64,000 nt of DNA from Actinomycetota bacterium (GCA_016871355.1 VFZC01000006.1:1-64000), one strand, 5' to 3'; positions 52,250 to 61,911 are shown, counted from the stretch's first letter. The notes: a model not told the origin generated them from the letters alone. Translations and numbers: made by a program.

Positions 52250-53491
52250 GTGCGTTGTTCGGTGATCGCCGTCGGAACCGAGTTGCTTCTCGGTCAGATC
52301 GTCGACACGAATTCGTCCTGGATCGGCGAACGCCTGGCCGCCAACGGCATCGACTCGCACGTGCAGTTCAAGGTGGGCGACAACCATCGGCGCATCGTGT
52401 CCTTGCTGCGTGGCGCCCTCGACGAAGCCGATGCGGTGATCATGTGCGGCGGGCTCGGACCCACCCACGACGATCTCACGCGCGAGGCGATCGCCGAGGT
52501 AATGGGTGTCGAGCTCGAGATGAATGATCGCGTGGCCGACGTGATCCGCGAGATCTTCTCGTCACGGGGTCGGCGCATGGCCGACAACAACTTGCGTCAG
52601 GCGATGGTGCCGCGCGCGGCCACGGTCATTCCGCAAACGCGCGGTACGGCCCCCGGACTCATCTGCCCGATCGGACCGAATGGTGACAAGGTCGTGTACG
52701 CGGTGCCGGGTGTGCCGCACGAGATGTACGACATGATGGAGCGCGCGGTGCTGCCCGATCTGCGACGACGCATGGGTGACGTGAGTGTGATCGCCAGCAA
52801 AGTCGTGCGCACCTGGGGCGAGAGCGAGAGCGGTCTCAACGAACGCTTGGCCCCGCTCATCGAACGACTCGACGTCGAAGGAAATCCGACCTTGGCGTTC
52901 CTCGCCAGCGGCTGGGAGGGCATCAAGGTGCGTCTCACCGCCAAGGGCGCCGACGCCGCGCGGGCCCAGGCGATCATCGATCGCTGGCTGCCCGAAGTGC
53001 ATCGTCACGTGGGTGAGTTCGTGTTCGGTTACGACACCGACACGATGGAATCGGTCGTGCTCGATCTGCTCGACGCACGCGGCTGGTCGTTGGGCCTCGC
53101 CGAGTCGGTCACCGGGGGATTGGTGGCTGGTCGTATCACCGCGGTGCCGGGAGCCAGTCGCACGTTCAAGGGATCGATCGTGTCGTACGCGAGCGACGTG
53201 AAATTCGACGTGTTGTCGGTGCCGCACGGTCCGGTGGTGAGCGCGGAAGCCGCGGTCGCGATGGCCGATGGTGCGCGCCGCGTGCTCGGAGCCGATGTCG
53301 GGCTCGCGCTCACCGGAGTGGCGGGACCATCCGAGCAGGACGACCAACCGGTCGGAACGTTGTGGGTCGGGCTGGCGTTGCCGAATCAGGCGACCACCGC
53401 CACACTGTTACGCATGCCGGGAACACGCGATCAGATGCGCCAGATGTCGGTCATCTCGGCCCTCGATCTTCTGCGAAGACGTCTCGCCTGA
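52250..53491 (+). CDS. cinA: CinA family protein (nicotinamide-nucleotide amidohydrolase)
   Basis: CSVIAVGTELLLGQIVDTNSSWI; LAESVTGGLVAGRITAVPGASRTFKGSIVSY. Confidence 0.95.
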   Translation: MRCSVIAVGTELLLGQIVDTNSSWIGERLAANGIDSHVQFKVGDNHRRIVSLLRGALDEADAVIMCGGLGPTHDDLTREAIAEVMGVELEMNDRVADVIREIFSSRGRRMADNNLRQAMVPRAATVIPQTRGTAPGLICPIGPNGDKVVYAVPGVPHEMYDMMERAVLPDLRRRMGDVSVIASKVVRTWGESESGLNERLAPLIERLDVEGNPTLAFLASGWEGIKVRLTAKGADAARAQAIIDRWLPEVHRHVGEFVFGYDTDTMESVVLDLLDARGWSLGLAESVTGGLVAGRITAVPGASRTFKGSIVSYASDVKFDVLSVPHGPVVSAEAAVAMADGARRVLGADVGLALTGVAGPSEQDDQPVGTLWVGLALPNQATTATLLRMPGTRDQMRQMSVISALDLLRRRLA

Positions 53492-53521
53492 GTACGCCTG
53501 AGTTCGTACCCTGTCTCATCG

Positions 53522-53595
53522 GCCCTCGTAGCTCAGTTGGATAGAGCAACGGCCTTCTAATCCGTAGCGCGCACGTTCGAATCGTGCCGAGGGCG
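53522..53595 (+). tRNA. tRNA-Arg (anticodon TCT)
   Basis: Acceptor GCCCTCG/CGAGGGC, D-stem GCTC/GAGC, anticodon loop CTTCTAA, T-stem GCACG-TTCGAAT-CGTGC; CCA not encoded; C-U mismatch at 31:39. Confidence 0.95.
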
Positions 53596-53661
53596 CCCAA
53601 ATCGGCCAGTCGGGTCTAGAATCTCACGTCGGCCTGCGTACCCCCAACGATCGAGGTTTTC

Positions 53662-54447
53662 GTGAAGTTCAAGAAGGGTGACACCATCATCTATCCCCAG
53701 CACGGGGCCTGCAAAGTGGTGGCGACCCGCAAGGAAGACCCGTTCGGTAGCGGCAAGCAGATCGAGTACTTGGTGCTCAGCACGGTCATCGGCGAGATGA
53801 TGCTCAAGGTCCCGATGGCGAAGGTCGACGACGTGGGTGTGCGTCCGCCGGTGTCGCCCGACGAGTTGGCCGACTTGGTCGCAGTGTTGGCCAAGCCCGA
53901 TCCGCGCGTGCCGAGCAACTGGAGCCGCCGCTTCAAGAATCACCAGGAGAAGTTGAAGAGCGGTGACGTGTACCAGGTCGCCGAAGTGGTGCGAAACCTG
54001 TCGGCGCGTAATCGCGACGCCAGCCTGTCGGCCGCCGAGCGCACCATGTACGAGCGCGCTCGCGTCAACTTGATCTCCGAAATCGCACCGGCGCTCAAGG
54101 TGTCGCCCGAGGAGGCCGAGCGCTATCTCGACGATGCGTTGGCCAAGGGAGTCTTGAAGGCCATCAAGGCCGCACCCAAGAAGACTGAAGCCGCGGCCCC
54201 GGCCGCTGCTGCCGAGCCGGCCAAGAAGTCAGACGCGAAGCCTGAGCCGGCCAAGAAGACAGAAGCGAAAGCCGAGCCGGCCAAGAAGTCAGAAGTAAAG
54301 AAGGCTGCTCCGGCCAAGAAGCCCGAAGCGAAGAAAGCCGCTCCGGCCAAGAAGCCAGCCGAGAAACCCGCAGCCAAGAAAGCAGAGCCGGCCAAGAAGG
54401 CTGTCGCGAAGAAAGCCGCTCCGGCCAAGAAGCCCGCCAAGAAGTAG
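53662..54447 (+). CDS. carD: CarD-family transcription factor with lysine/alanine/proline-rich C-terminal tail
   Basis: KFKKGDTIIYPQHGACKVVATRKEDPFGSGKQIEYLVL; tail with eight PAKK repeats. Confidence 0.95.
   Translation: MKFKKGDTIIYPQHGACKVVATRKEDPFGSGKQIEYLVLSTVIGEMMLKVPMAKVDDVGVRPPVSPDELADLVAVLAKPDPRVPSNWSRRFKNHQEKLKSGDVYQVAEVVRNLSARNRDASLSAAERTMYERARVNLISEIAPALKVSPEEAERYLDDALAKGVLKAIKAAPKKTEAAAPAAAAEPAKKSDAKPEPAKKTEAKAEPAKKSEVKKAAPAKKPEAKKAAPAKKPAEKPAAKKAEPAKKAVAKKAAPAKKPAKK
54210..54444 (+). repeat. imperfect repeats of CCGGCCAAGAAG coding for PAKK in carD 3' end
   Basis: Seven CCGGCCAAGAAG copies plus CCCGCCAAGAAG. Confidence 0.85.
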
Positions 54448-54488
54448 TCGCTCGCCGAGGCCACGAGGTGGCTCGGTAGGGTGCGCAC

Positions 54489-55874
54489 ATGGTGAAGTCC
54501 ATGTTGAACAGGGTGTCGATCACGCGCGACGACCTGATGTCGAAGATCGCTCACGGCGAGATCGACACGGTCATCATGGGCTTCCCCGATCGCTACGGGC
54601 GTCTGACCGGGAAGCGAACCGGGGCCCCGTTCTTCGTCGAGCACGTGGCCGACCACGGCACCGAGAACTGCGACTACCTGCTCACGTGCGATCTCGATTA
54701 TCAACCGCAGCCCGGATTCCGTTTTTCGAGTTTCGACAAGGGATACGGCGACATGGTGGCGCTGGCCGATTGGTCGACGGTGCGCATCTTGCCCTGGGTT
54801 CCGAAAACCGCTCTGGTGGTGTGCGACTTGCGCACACCCGACGGCCAGCCGGTCGATGTCGCTCCACGCACGATCCTGGCTCGCCAAGAAGAGGCCGCCC
54901 GCACGCTCGGTTTCGCGCCCATGGTGGGCAGCGAGATCGAGTTCTTCCTGTTTCACGAGTCGTACGAGGAAGCGCACAGCCGCGGCTATCAGCACCTGCG
55001 TCCGCACTCGGCGTTCGCCGAGGACTACAACATCCTCGCCACGACACGTGACGAAGAAGTGATCGGCCGTATTCGACGTGCGCTGGTCGAAGCCGGCTGT
55101 CCGGTCGAGTTCTCGAAGGGTGAAGCCGGTGCGGGTCAGCACGAGATCAACATCGGCTACGCCTCGCCGCTCGAGATGGCCGATCGCAATCTCGTGTACA
55201 AGACGGCGGCCAAGGAGATTGCGGCCGCGGCCGGCAAGTCGATCACGTTCATGGCCAAGCCCGGTTTCCACGACGTGGGCTCGTCGTGTCATCTGCACGT
55301 GAGCCTCTGGAGTCTCGACGGCAAGACACCGGTGTTCCCCGATGACGATGGCCACTGGGGGATGAGCGACACCTTCCGACACTTCCTCGCCGGACAAATC
55401 GCCACCGCGCGCGAGTTCTCGTTGCTCTGGGCCCCCACGGTCAACAGTTACAAACGCTTCCAGCCCGAATCGTGGGCGCCCACCGGAGTCGGTTGGGGTG
55501 TCGACAATCGGACGCTCGGTTTCCGCAAGGTCGGCCACGGAGCGTCCGCGCGCGTCGAGAGTCGTATTCCCGGGGCCGACGCCATCAGCTATCTCGCGTT
55601 CGCCGGAGCCATTGCCGGCGGCTTGTACGGCATTCGCCATCGCCTCGAACTCTCGGCGCCGTACGAAGGCAACGGATACACCGCGCCCGACGTGGGTCGT
55701 ATCCCGTGGAACCTGCCCGATGCGATCGAACTCTGGAGAACGAGCGACATCGCGCGCGAATGTTTCGGTGACGACGTGCACCACTGGATCCTGCGCTGTG
55801 CCGAATCCGAGTGGGAAGCGTTCAATCGCTCGGTCACCGACTGGGAACTCCGCCGCTACTTCGAGCGGATCTGA
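54489..55874 (+). CDS. glutamine synthetase family protein
   Basis: VGSEIEFFLFHE, GAGQHEINIGYASPLEMADRNLVYK, MAKPGFHDVGSSCHLHVSLW. Confidence 0.92.
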   Translation: MVKSMLNRVSITRDDLMSKIAHGEIDTVIMGFPDRYGRLTGKRTGAPFFVEHVADHGTENCDYLLTCDLDYQPQPGFRFSSFDKGYGDMVALADWSTVRILPWVPKTALVVCDLRTPDGQPVDVAPRTILARQEEAARTLGFAPMVGSEIEFFLFHESYEEAHSRGYQHLRPHSAFAEDYNILATTRDEEVIGRIRRALVEAGCPVEFSKGEAGAGQHEINIGYASPLEMADRNLVYKTAAKEIAAAAGKSITFMAKPGFHDVGSSCHLHVSLWSLDGKTPVFPDDDGHWGMSDTFRHFLAGQIATAREFSLLWAPTVNSYKRFQPESWAPTGVGWGVDNRTLGFRKVGHGASARVESRIPGADAISYLAFAGAIAGGLYGIRHRLELSAPYEGNGYTAPDVGRIPWNLPDAIELWRTSDIARECFGDDVHHWILRCAESEWEAFNRSVTDWELRRYFERI

Positions 55875-55887
55875 CGAAAGGTTGTCC

Positions 55888-56658
55888 ATGGGTCGTCTCG
55901 ACGGCAAGGTCGCTTTCATCACTGGTGCATCGTCGGGCCTCGGCCGGGTGGCCGCCGAACTCTTCGCTCGCGAGGGTGCCGCGGTGGTGGTTGCCGATGT
56001 GGTCGATGGTGACGAGGTCGTGTCGGCGATCGACGAAGCCGGCGGCGGCGCCACCTTCGTGAGTTGCGACGTGACCGACGACGAGTCGGTGAAGAATGCG
56101 GTCGATCATGCCGTGGCGACGTTCGGCGGTCTTCACGTGCTCTACAACAACGCCGGTGTGATGTTGGGTGACGACGACAATCCTGAGACCACGTCGATCG
56201 CGACCTACGACAAGACGATGGACATCAACGTCAAGGGTGTTCTGCTCGGTTGTAAGCACGCCATCCCGGCCCTGCGCGCTTCGGGTGGCGGATCGATCGT
56301 GAACGTTGCGAGTTTCGTGGCCCACATGGGAGCGGCCACGCCCCAGGTCGCGTACACCGCGTCGAAGGGCGCGGTTCTGGCCTTGACTCGCGAGATCGCC
56401 GTGATCTATGCCCGGCAAGGAATTCGCGCCAATGCCTTGTGTCCGGGGCCGGTGATGACCCCGCTCTTGGCCAAGTTCTTGAGTGACGACGCCAAGCGCA
56501 ACCGTCGCCTGGTTCACATCCCGATGGGGCGTTTCGGCGAACCGCACGAAATCGCCCAGGGTGCGCTGTTCCTCGCGAGCGACGAAAGCAGTTGGATGAC
56601 GGGACAGTCGCTCGTCATCGACGGCGGCATCACGGCCGCCTACGTGACACCTGAGTGA
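55888..56658 (+). CDS. SDR-family oxidoreductase
   Basis: GKVAFITGASSGLGRVAAELFAREGA; LYNNAGV; YTASKGAV. Confidence 0.95.
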   Translation: MGRLDGKVAFITGASSGLGRVAAELFAREGAAVVVADVVDGDEVVSAIDEAGGGATFVSCDVTDDESVKNAVDHAVATFGGLHVLYNNAGVMLGDDDNPETTSIATYDKTMDINVKGVLLGCKHAIPALRASGGGSIVNVASFVAHMGAATPQVAYTASKGAVLALTREIAVIYARQGIRANALCPGPVMTPLLAKFLSDDAKRNRRLVHIPMGRFGEPHEIAQGALFLASDESSWMTGQSLVIDGGITAAYVTPE

Positions 56659-56659
56659 C

Positions 56660-57325
56660 TCAGTCGAGCACGACGGTTCCGCGCGCGGTCTGAATTCGCG
56701 CCGCCAGCGTCGGTCGGTCGGCGAAGTTGACGGCGATGCGGGCCGGTTCGTCTCCCAATGTGGTGTCGTCGCTCACGGCCGACAGCATCAGATCGATCGT
56801 GCGCGGTTCGGGATGGAAGATCTCGAGGTCGATCAACAGACCGGCCACCGGTAGACCGCTCGACGGATGAGGCGAGTGACCCCAGTCGATGAAGAAGGGC
56901 AGAACACTCGACGTGTCGGTCGGTCGAGGTGCGACGGTCAGTGACCACTCGAGAATCACGCCGTCCGGTCGTTGACGTGACATCGACACGATCGATCCCG
57001 GATCGAATCCGGACTCGCGAGCCAACGCCACCACATCGACGAGGGAGCGGCGCGACGACGAACACCACGCGGCGAGTCGCGGTTCGTCGAGATCGTCGAT
57101 GCCGAAAGGTCGAGGTGCTGTCGGTTCGGGTTGGGCCGGGTCGGGGCCGATGACTTCGAGATAGGTGGAGCCACCCAGTCCGACCAATGCGTTGTACGTA
57201 CCCCAACCGAGATGAGCTCCGCCCGGTACGGGTGCAACTCCGAGTAGCTCTTCGACGTGGCGAACGCTCTGCCCGAGGTCGGGTGTCGCGTACACGAGGT
57301 GGTCGATCGTCAAGTGAGTACCCAT
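56660..57325 (-). CDS. VOC/glyoxalase-like domain protein
   Basis: LTIDHLVYATPDLGQSVRHVEELLGVAPVPGGAHLGWGTYNALVGLGGSTYLEVIGPDP. Confidence 0.85.
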   Translation of the reverse strand: MGTHLTIDHLVYATPDLGQSVRHVEELLGVAPVPGGAHLGWGTYNALVGLGGSTYLEVIGPDPAQPEPTAPRPFGIDDLDEPRLAAWCSSSRRSLVDVVALARESGFDPGSIVSMSRQRPDGVILEWSLTVAPRPTDTSSVLPFFIDWGHSPHPSSGLPVAGLLIDLEIFHPEPRTIDLMLSAVSDDTTLGDEPARIAVNFADRPTLAARIQTARGTVVLD

Positions 57326-57356
57326 GGGCTCCCTCGAGCCTGCCAAACTCGACGTC

Positions 57357-58238
57357 ATGTCAGAAACTTCTCGCGTTGCCTTTCTCGGTTTGGGAGTGAT
57401 GGGCGGGCCCATGGCCGGACATCTCGCCAAAGCCGGTCACGACGTCACCGTGTACAACCGCACCGCGCCCAAGAGCGATCAGTGGGTGAAAGACAACGGT
57501 GGCCGCAGTGCGGCCACACCAGCCGCGGCTGCTTCTGGTGTCGATTTCGTGATGATGTGCGTCGGTAACGATGCCGATGTTCGTTCGGTTGCACTCGGCC
57601 CCGATGGTGCGTTGTCCGGTATGGCGCCGGGATCCGTTCTCATCGATCACACCACCGCGTCGGCCGATGTGGCGCGCGAACTCGCGGCGGCCTGTGCGGC
57701 CAAGGGGGTGGGTTTCGTGGATGCGCCGGTGTCGGGCGGACAAGCCGGCGCCGTGAACGGTGCGTTGACCATCATGTGCGGTTGCGACGACGCCGCCGTG
57801 TTCGCACGGGCCCGCGCGGCGGTGGCGCCATACGCACGAGCGTGCGCTCTGCTCGGTTCGGCCGGAGCCGGTCAGCTCACCAAGATGGTCAACCAGATCT
57901 GTATCGCCGGTGTGGTGCAAGGTTTGTCGGAGGGCGTGAACTTCGCGCAGAAGGCCGGTCTCGACGTGGAGGCCGTGGTCGAAGTGATCGGCAAAGGCGC
58001 GGCCCAGAGTTGGCAGATGGACAACCGGGCCAGCACCATGGCCAAAGGTGAATTCGAGTTCGGGTTCGCCGTCGAGTGGATGCGCAAGGATCTGGCCATC
58101 TGTCTGGCCGAGGCCAATCGCAACGGTGCGCGTCTTCCGCTCACGGCCTTGGTCGATCAGTTCTACGCCCAGGTTCTGGCTCGGGGTGGTCGACGTTGGG
58201 ACACCAGCAGCCTCGTTCATCTGCTTCAGAACGACTGA
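57357..58238 (+). CDS. NAD(P)-dependent beta-hydroxyacid dehydrogenase (HIBADH/tartronate-semialdehyde reductase-like)
   Basis: VAFLGLGVMGGPMAGHLAKAGHDVTVYNRT; FVDAPVSGGQAGAVNGALTIM. Confidence 0.94.
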   Translation: MSETSRVAFLGLGVMGGPMAGHLAKAGHDVTVYNRTAPKSDQWVKDNGGRSAATPAAAASGVDFVMMCVGNDADVRSVALGPDGALSGMAPGSVLIDHTTASADVARELAAACAAKGVGFVDAPVSGGQAGAVNGALTIMCGCDDAAVFARARAAVAPYARACALLGSAGAGQLTKMVNQICIAGVVQGLSEGVNFAQKAGLDVEAVVEVIGKGAAQSWQMDNRASTMAKGEFEFGFAVEWMRKDLAICLAEANRNGARLPLTALVDQFYAQVLARGGRRWDTSSLVHLLQND

Positions 58239-58257
58239 GCGGGCGTAAGGTACGGGC

Positions 58258-59478
58258 ATGGGGGAGAAAGACGTTCGTCGCACACTGCTGGCCCAGGCCG
58301 AGCGAACCCTGGCTCACAACCAGGCCGGGACCACCGATCTCACCGAGTCGGTCACGCGAATTCCGGCTGCCAATTATTTCGATCCCGAACGGTGGCAGCG
58401 TGAAGTCGACTTGATCTTCAAGCGGGTTCCGCTCTTGTTGGCCACCTCGGCCGAAATCAAGGAGCCGAACTCGTACAAGGCCATCGAAGTGTGCGGTATG
58501 CCGGTGTTGGTGGTGCGCGACTCCGACGGTGTGGTGCGCGCGTTCGTCAACATGTGCAGCCATCGCGGTGCGATGCTCGTCGACGAGGGTGTCGGCTCCA
58601 CCCGCCGCTTCACGTGTCCATATCACGCCTGGAGCTACAACCAGCAGGGCGATCTGGTGGGCATCTTCAAGCAGAGCGACTTCGGCGAGATCGACTTCTC
58701 GTGCATGAGCCTCACGAGCCTCCCGGTCACCGAACGGGCCGGACTCGTCTGGGTGATCTTGTCACCCACGTCGACTCTCGATCTCGACGCGTTCTTCGCG
58801 GGTTACGACGAGCTGCTCGGATTCTGCAACTTCGCCGAGATGAACCACTTCGGTTCACGTCGACTGGTCGGCCCCAACTGGAAGGTGTCGTTCGACGGTT
58901 ACGTCGACTTCTACCACTTGCCGATTCTTCACAAGAACACTTTCGGCGCCAACTTCCCGGCCGATGCGCTGTTCCACCGCGTGGGTCCGCATCAGCGCGT
59001 CACCGGTCCGCGCGGCTCCTGGTCGAAACTCGAAGGTGTTCCGAAGGACGAATGGCCCGACAGTGTTCTGACCGGCGGCGTCTGGAGCGTGTTCCCGCAC
59101 GCGTCCATCGCCGGTTTCGACATCGGCGAACACAAGATCTACCAAGTGGCCCGCATCTTCCCGGGTGCCAACGCCGACGAGTCGATCTCGTATCTCGACT
59201 TCATCTCCACTGCTCCGCTCACCGACGAGTTCATCGCGACGGCCAATCAGCAGATCGACTTCCTCGAGCACGTGGTGCGTGACGAGGACTACGCCACCGG
59301 CCTCAAGATCCAGCGCACCGTCAAGACCGGCGCCAAGAAAGAACTTGTGTTCGGTCGCAACGAAGGCGGCGCGCAGTACGTGCACGGCTGGCTCGATGCG
59401 ATTCTCGAGACTCCCGACAGCGAACTATCGGACTTGTTCCGCCGCGGCATCTCGGCCGGGCGACTCGTCACCGACTGA
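58258..59478 (+). CDS. Rieske-type ring-hydroxylating oxygenase alpha subunit
   Basis: CSHRGAMLVDEG...CPYHAWSYNQQGDLVG; iron site GYVDFYHLPILHK. Confidence 0.93.
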   Translation: MGEKDVRRTLLAQAERTLAHNQAGTTDLTESVTRIPAANYFDPERWQREVDLIFKRVPLLLATSAEIKEPNSYKAIEVCGMPVLVVRDSDGVVRAFVNMCSHRGAMLVDEGVGSTRRFTCPYHAWSYNQQGDLVGIFKQSDFGEIDFSCMSLTSLPVTERAGLVWVILSPTSTLDLDAFFAGYDELLGFCNFAEMNHFGSRRLVGPNWKVSFDGYVDFYHLPILHKNTFGANFPADALFHRVGPHQRVTGPRGSWSKLEGVPKDEWPDSVLTGGVWSVFPHASIAGFDIGEHKIYQVARIFPGANADESISYLDFISTAPLTDEFIATANQQIDFLEHVVRDEDYATGLKIQRTVKTGAKKELVFGRNEGGAQYVHGWLDAILETPDSELSDLFRRGISAGRLVTD

Positions 59479-60910
59479 CGGCGTCCAGGGCCTTCGGGTC
59501 GTTCAGCAATTCGACGATCGTCTGCGCGAACTGCGCGGCCGGCGCTCCGTCGAACACACGATGATCCCAGGTGAGGCTCAGCGTGAGTCGCTTGGTGGTG
59601 CTCACCTTGCCCTTGGCGCCGAGCACCAGATCCTCGCGCAGGCGACCAACACCGAGAATCGCCGCGTTGGGCGGATTGATCACGGGGGTGAAGGCATCGA
59701 CACCGAACATGCCGAGAGCGCTCACTGAGAACGTTCCGCCTTCGAGGTCGTTGAGCGCCAGACTTCCACCGCGCGCGGCCGTGGCCAGTCGCTTGGTTTC
59801 GGCCGCGAGGGCCGTGAGGTCGAGTCGTTCGGCGTGACGTACCACTGGAACCACCAAACCTTCGTCGAGCGCCACGGCAATACCGACGTGCACATCGGGA
59901 AGCAGAGCGATGCCGTCGGACGTGACCTGGCTGTTCACGATGGGGTGGGCCCGCAGTGCGCGCGCGGCGGCCGCGATCACGTAGTCGGTGAAGCCGGGTT
60001 TGTTCTCGCGCGCGTCGCGATCGGCGATCACCGCGTCGAGATCGGCATCCATCGTGAGGGTGAGTTGTGCCATCTGCTGGAGTGACGCATGCATGCGCTT
60101 GGCGATCGTGCCGCGCATGCCCGACATCTTCTTCATCGACGTGGGTGTCTGGCTGGCCGGCGGTAGCGCCTCGGACGGAGCAGCGACTGCGGACGTGGCG
60201 GACGTGGCGGTCGGTGAGCCCGTGGTTGTCGCCGCCAGGCGTCGACGAACGTGGGCGGCCACTGCATCGCGCGTGACGCGGCCGTCGTGTGCGTCGTAGG
60301 GAACCGAGGCCAGATCGATGCCGAGCAGTTCGGCCAGTTGACGCGCGGCCGCCGTGGCCAACACCTCACCCGACGCCGACACGATGGGAGCGACGGCGAC
60401 AACCGGTGCTGCGGCCGGTGCCGCGGCACGGGGACGAGTGGCCGCGAGTTCAACGTCCTCGGACACGATGCGACCCTCGGGTCCGGTGCCGACGACCGTG
60501 TTCAGATCGACGCCCAGTTCGGCGGCTCGACGACGCGCGTTGGGTGACACGAACAAACGACCGTCACGACGGGCCGGTGCGGCCGGCGCCGCCGAAGCGA
60601 CAGCCGAAACAGAGGCCGCTGCTGTTGCTGTCTGGGCGGCCGCGGCCGGAGAGTTCGCCGCCGGTGGCCGTTCACCGTCGGCGAGCAGCAGCGCGATCAC
60701 CGCACCGCAGGGGTGCGTGGAGCCGACGTCGGCGATGTGGTGCAAGATGCCTTCGCCAGCGGCCTCCACGTCACTCTCGACCTTGTCGGTTTCGATGCGC
60801 AACACCGCCATGCCGGGTGTGATCTTCTGGCCCGACGGCACGAGCCATTCGAGAATGGTGCCTTCTTCCATGGTCAGGCCGAGTTTGGGCATCAAGAAAT
60901 CAGTGGCCAT
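59468..60910 (-). CDS. 2-oxo acid dehydrogenase E2 acyltransferase (AcoC-like), two predicted subunit-binding domains
   Basis: Lipoyl domain RIETDKVESDVEAAGEG; PSBD-like SPNARRRAAELGVDLNTVVGTGPEGRIVSEDV and ATAAARQLAELLGIDLASVPYDAHDGRVTRDAV; DHRVFDG active site. Confidence 0.92.
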   Translation of the reverse strand: MATDFLMPKLGLTMEEGTILEWLVPSGQKITPGMAVLRIETDKVESDVEAAGEGILHHIADVGSTHPCGAVIALLLADGERPPAANSPAAAAQTATAAASVSAVASAAPAAPARRDGRLFVSPNARRRAAELGVDLNTVVGTGPEGRIVSEDVELAATRPRAAAPAAAPVVAVAPIVSASGEVLATAAARQLAELLGIDLASVPYDAHDGRVTRDAVAAHVRRRLAATTTGSPTATSATSAVAAPSEALPPASQTPTSMKKMSGMRGTIAKRMHASLQQMAQLTLTMDADLDAVIADRDARENKPGFTDYVIAAAARALRAHPIVNSQVTSDGIALLPDVHVGIAVALDEGLVVPVVRHAERLDLTALAAETKRLATAARGGSLALNDLEGGTFSVSALGMFGVDAFTPVINPPNAAILGVGRLREDLVLGAKGKVSTTKRLTLSLTWDHRVFDGAPAAQFAQTIVELLNDPKALDAVSR

Positions 60911-61904
60911 GGGAATCCTCCGCGGGGAGATCGAACGAGAATGTCGACGCTGCTCGAACGAGCGTGCGCTCGACGTCGATGACGAGTGGTCCGGACGACT
61001 CGACGCGCACCGTGACCACGCCATCGGGGCTCACGGCCCGATCGCGTTCGCCGTCGAAAGCGAGAATGGTGCGACCGCGCAAGGTGATCGACTCACCTTC
61101 GACGAGTGGACGAACTTCGGCCACGTCGATCGTGGTGAACGATCCCGGGGCGAGCGGAACACGCACCCGCCGTCCGCCGGCGCCCAGGCGCACGAACACG
61201 CCACCGGACTCCCAGCGATCGATCGGATGAATTCGACCAGCGATCGACGACAGGCCGGTGCTAGCCGGAGTTGCGACCGCGGCCACGACCGCAGTGATGG
61301 TGCTCGGGTCGCGAACGGCGCGGGCACCGATGAAGTCGGCGTCGATGAAAGCCAAATCGACCAGAGCGACGTCGTCGACCGATGAGTCGCGGTCGTCCAC
61401 GCGCACGACGATCTTCTTCGAACGGCGAGCCACCTCGGCCACCGACACGACGCCGGCGGCGATGAGGCCCGCCGCCGCTCCAGCCGACGTGCCGTCGACG
61501 GCAACGGGATACACATTGTTGGTGCCGGTGGAGATGGCGATGAGCGGAGCATCGGGCCAACCCAGTGCGATGTCACGCGAGGTGCCGTCACCACCCAGAG
61601 CGATCACCGCTCCCGCCTGCTCTTTCCAGAAGCGCCGGGCCGCACCGATCGTGTCGTAACGCGACCCTGTGACGGGCTCGTCGACGATCTCGACCGGAGT
61701 ATCGAGTCCGTCGGCGGCGCGTCGACCCAAATGATGCGTGTCGGGAGCGATCAGGATGCGCTCGGCACCCGCTTCAGCCGCGGCCACGATCGCTCGCCGC
61801 ACGATGCCGACCTTGGTGACATCGCTCGTGTGCGTCGCCGGCGTCACGAGACGCCGGATGTCCTTTCCCGCGTTGGGGTTGACGATGATGCCGACGGTCG
61901 ACAC
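60900..61904 (-). CDS. ATP-NAD kinase-fold protein, AcoX family
   Basis: STVGIIVNPNAGKDIRRLV, ALGGDGTSRDIALGWPDAPLIAISTGTNNVYP; position inside E1/E2 operon. Confidence 0.87.
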   Translation of the reverse strand: MSTVGIIVNPNAGKDIRRLVTPATHTSDVTKVGIVRRAIVAAAEAGAERILIAPDTHHLGRRAADGLDTPVEIVDEPVTGSRYDTIGAARRFWKEQAGAVIALGGDGTSRDIALGWPDAPLIAISTGTNNVYPVAVDGTSAGAAAGLIAAGVVSVAEVARRSKKIVVRVDDRDSSVDDVALVDLAFIDADFIGARAVRDPSTITAVVAAVATPASTGLSSIAGRIHPIDRWESGGVFVRLGAGGRRVRVPLAPGSFTTIDVAEVRPLVEGESITLRGRTILAFDGERDRAVSPDGVVTVRVESSGPLVIDVERTLVRAASTFSFDLPAEDSHGH

Positions 61905-61911
61905 GTGTCGT

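Noticed and set aside
54210-54444. Repeats at carD 3' end considered as a non-coding repeat array
   Set aside because: In-frame and coding for the PAKK tail.
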